Assembly: GCF_030936135.1 (NCBI RefSeq)
Contig: NC_082611.1
Span: forward strand, 10,989,001-11,053,000
Direction: 5' to 3'
Source: Gavia stellata
Lineage: Eukaryota; Chordata; Aves; Gaviiformes; Gaviidae
Length of the DNA stretch: 64,000 nt
Within the stretch, counting starts at the first letter, position 1. Each line of letters starts with the position of its first letter. Position numbers and translations under genes: made by a program. The notes beneath the pieces were generated by a model. That model was not told the DNA's origin. It did not search any database and saw nothing but the letters and a program-made list of their open reading frames with translations. This document shows positions 63,650 to 64,000 of this stretch, piece after piece.

Positions 63650-64000
63650 GCTCCGCAAAGTTTTCCCTCCTGAAACGCCTGACCTTGATGCTTCCAACTG
63701 CGACCCACGAAGCCAGCGAGACCGCGCGCTGGGCTTCCCATTCCCATTCGGAGCACGAAGGCGGGAGGGAGCCGAGCCAGCGGGCACGGCTCCCACGCTC
63801 CCCTCCCCTCCGCACCAGCAACCGCAAGAGCACCTCCAGAAGCAGAAGGAGATCCAGGTTCGCAAGGAAGGATGCGGGAAGGAGCGGGGGGCCGCAGACA
63901 GGCCCGGCCCCAGCTCCGTCTCCCCTTGCCTCCCCGACACTGCCCCGATCACCGCCGCGGGACGAGGCACACCAGGAGCGGCTGCGCCGCACCGAAACCG
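63650..64000 (-). promoter_or_regulatory. NDE1: CpG island, probable NDE1 promoter and first exon
   Basis: GC-rich end of the window with more than 30 CpGs in about 350 bp, in sharp contrast to the AT-rich DNA before it. It lies at the 5' side of NDE1 and is therefore the likely promoter with a noncoding first exon on the - strand. A possible donor is AAG/GTCAGG at about 63680, but I cannot fix the exon limits. In human the upstream neighbour MARF1 is head-to-head with NDE1, so the island could be bidirectional; nothing of MARF1 is visible here. Confidence 0.6.

Larger units (their letters stand above)
59129..63650 (-). other. NDE1: First NDE1 intron (about 4.5 kb)
   Basis: Lies between the coding start exon and the CpG island. 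Holds a TA dinucleotide run (about 60090-60105), a MIR/L2-like relic (about 61300-61425) and an A-rich low-complexity stretch (62420-62445). The ORFs of 140-143 codons here lack any feature I recognise. Confidence 0.6.

Noticed and set aside
63572..63992. ORFs of 116-132 codons on the - strand at the right edge
   Set aside because: Arg/Gly/Ser-rich frames are expected in any CpG island because stop codons are rare there; better explained as promoter and 5' noncoding exon of NDE1.

Overview
The window is vertebrate nuclear DNA: small exons with consensus GT-AG junctions, long AT-rich introns, and no bacterial-type genes. The organism is most likely a bird, or at least a sauropsid. A CR1-type LINE fragment is present, there are few recognisable repeats, and the introns are compact (about 42 kb from the fourth exon to the last exon of a gene I recall as being near 150 kb in human). 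The smooth-muscle myosin encoded here reads very close to the chicken protein as I remember it. This species call is an inference from recall, not from a database search.

Two convergent (tail-to-tail) genes fill the window. The left two thirds (about 1-45,800, + strand) is MYH11, smooth-muscle myosin heavy chain. It lacks only the promoter, 5' UTR and first two coding exons, which lie upstream. I place 38 constitutive coding exons (3528-45218). They splice in frame into 1,807 residues, from just before the P-loop through the motor, converter, IQ motifs and full coiled-coil rod to the SM1 tail. A small alternative exon for the SM2 tail is visible at 42114-42145. No convincing 21-nt SM-B (loop 1) exon was found.

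A spacer of about 2 kb (45,800-47,845) separates the MYH11 poly(A) signals from the NDE1 poly(A) signal. It holds a tRNA-derived SINE relic. The right third (about 47,845-64,000, - strand) is NDE1, a dynein/LIS1 regulator. Its eight coding exons (59084 down to 49164) encode 342 residues. A 5' untranslated part of the first coding exon carries a tiny uORF, and a CpG island at the right edge (about 63,650-64,000) is the probable promoter. Human MYH11 and NDE1 are also convergent neighbours (16p13.11), so synteny supports both calls.

The genes do not form a pathway: one is a contractile motor of smooth muscle, the other a mitotic and neuronal dynein cofactor. Their 3' ends are close, and a second - strand poly(A) signal lies inside the last MYH11 intron, so antisense overlap of transcripts is possible. 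Other items are two palindromic CArG boxes in the 7.7-kb MYH11 intron, a small GC-rich CpG cluster in the same intron, a few ancient MIR/L2-like SINE relics and several A-rich simple repeats. Residue numbers for MYH11 below assume 167 residues encoded upstream and no SM-B insert.
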